From Gilvimarinus agarilyticus (GTDB lineage: Bacteria; Pseudomonadota; Gammaproteobacteria; Pseudomonadales; Cellvibrionaceae), in the NCBI RefSeq assembly GCF_000832015.1, contig NZ_JXCJ01000001.1, forward strand, positions 462,903-526,902: a stretch of DNA of 64,000 nt, written 5' to 3'. Numbering within the stretch: position 1 is the first letter of the stretch; every line of letters begins with the position of its first letter. Positions 63,391-64,000 of the stretch are shown piece by piece. Under the pieces are notes generated by a model. The model did no database searches. It saw nothing but the letters and a program-made list of their open reading frames with translations, and was not told the origin of the DNA. A program made the translations under genes and the position numbers.

Positions 63391-64000
63391 TCAGCCGGCT
63401 TTTACACCTGCCTCAATGCGTTTGCCAATGTCGGCATCGATGTTTTTCCAGTACTCAAAGGCACGCTCTAACACCTGTGGGCTTACGCCATCTAATAAAT
63501 GCCCGACCACATTATTCACTAATCGCTCACGGGCGGCATCGTCCATTACCTCGTTAATCAGAGCCCGGGGCTGGCTAAAGTCATCATCATCTTCGCGCAA
63601 GGTATAGGCTTTGCGCACTAAGTCACCTTCACCGCCCCATGCTTGCTCAGCGGGGTACTCTTCAGGCTGCGCGCTGGGCCCGCCTTTGCTGTTGGGCGCG
63701 TATACCGGGTCGGATACATTTTGCACACGCATAGCGCCGTCTTTGCTGTAGCTGTGCACTGGCGAGCGCGGGCTATTGACCGGAATTTGTTTGTAGTTAA
63801 CCCCCAGACGATGGCGGTGGGCATCGGCGTAGGAGAAGATCCGGGCCATTAGCATTTTGTCGGGGCTAATGCCGATACCCGGCACCAAACTGTTGGGCTC
63901 AAACGCGGCTTGCTCGATCTCGGTATGGTGATCGGTTGGGTTTCGGTTGAGGGTGAATTTACCCACTTCGATTAACGGATAATCTTTGTGTGGCCACACC
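63391..64000 (-). CDS. Heme catalase, 3' part (gene continues beyond the window)
   Basis: C-terminal 200 residues of a monofunctional heme catalase that dismutates hydrogen peroxide. Typical blocks: WPHKDYPLIEVGKFTLNRNP, FEPNSLVPGIGISPDKML, and the proximal-heme segment RIFSYADAHRHRLGVNY with the ligand Tyr. The tail fits a small-subunit (clade 1/3) catalase. The 5' end lies to the right of 64000. Confidence 0.93.
   Translation of the reverse strand, partial: VWPHKDYPLIEVGKFTLNRNPTDHHTEIEQAAFEPNSLVPGIGISPDKMLMARIFSYADAHRHRLGVNYKQIPVNSPRSPVHSYSKDGAMRVQNVSDPVYAPNSKGGPSAQPEEYPAEQAWGGEGDLVRKAYTLREDDDDFSQPRALINEVMDDAARERLVNNVVGHLLDGVSPQVLERAFEYWKNIDADIGKRIEAGVKAG

Noticed and set aside
1-64000. 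tRNA, rRNA or known riboswitch
   Set aside because: No T-loop/cloverleaf pattern, rRNA block or familiar riboswitch core was recognised by eye; a covariance search was not possible.

Overview
The window reads as chromosomal DNA of a marine, flagellated gammaproteobacterium of the Cellvibrionales type. This is an inference from gene content: a secreted GH18 chitinase with two carbohydrate-binding modules, a periplasmic sialate/acetyl-xylan esterase-like protein, a TonB siderophore receptor, two sigma-28 (FliA) promoters, and a Pseudomonas-like algQ/algP neighbourhood. No tRNA, rRNA or CRISPR array was seen.

1-12 kb is conserved core: uvrD, a DinB-fold protein, gshA, an orphan FliL-like gene with a textbook FliA promoter, then rsd/algQ, a WD40 lipoprotein, an FKBP isomerase, a histone-H1-like AlgP protein, a TIGR02444 protein and a YheS-type ABC-F ATPase. 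12-25.6 kb holds a Tyr/Trp/Gly-rich secreted protein, a chemoreceptor with a FliA promoter, the chitinase, the esterase, a DTW-domain tRNA modifier, and an envelope-lipid operon ybhP-clsB-ybhN-dedA. 25.8-31 kb carries an ECF sigma factor operon, a sugar transporter, a DUF3592 membrane protein and an acyltransferase.

31.1-42.8 kb is the most striking block. A six-gene, translationally coupled minus-strand operon (di-heme beta-propeller lipoprotein, SH3/beta-barrel protein, second beta-barrel, TlpA thioredoxin, DUF4266 lipoprotein with a Gly-Cys tail, DUF3570 barrel) diverges from a three-gene plus-strand operon (mono-heme protein, di-heme LamG lipoprotein, Tat-exported DUF1501-like protein). 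Together these nine genes look like an undescribed envelope redox system with five CxxCH sites. It is the best candidate for a new system here.

42.8-52.7 kb is an accessory region. It has a 75-nt duplicated 3' remnant of the Tat gene, a toxin-antitoxin pair with a palindromic operator, a twice-frameshifted IS110-family transposase, an AT-rich TIR-NTPase (probable anti-phage effector), about 1 kb of imperfect tandem repeats, and small lipoproteins. Copies of a structured repeat occur at 1-205, 42940-43216 and 44291-44515, with a fragment near 46558. Its hairpin stems covary between copies while loops keep TCC (GGA on the other strand), which indicates selection on structure.

52.9-64 kb holds a lipoprotein metallophosphatase divergent from a secreted xylose-isomerase-like protein, a Fur-box-preceded TonB receptor/PepSY operon for iron uptake, several small envelope proteins and the 3' end of a catalase gene running off the right edge.
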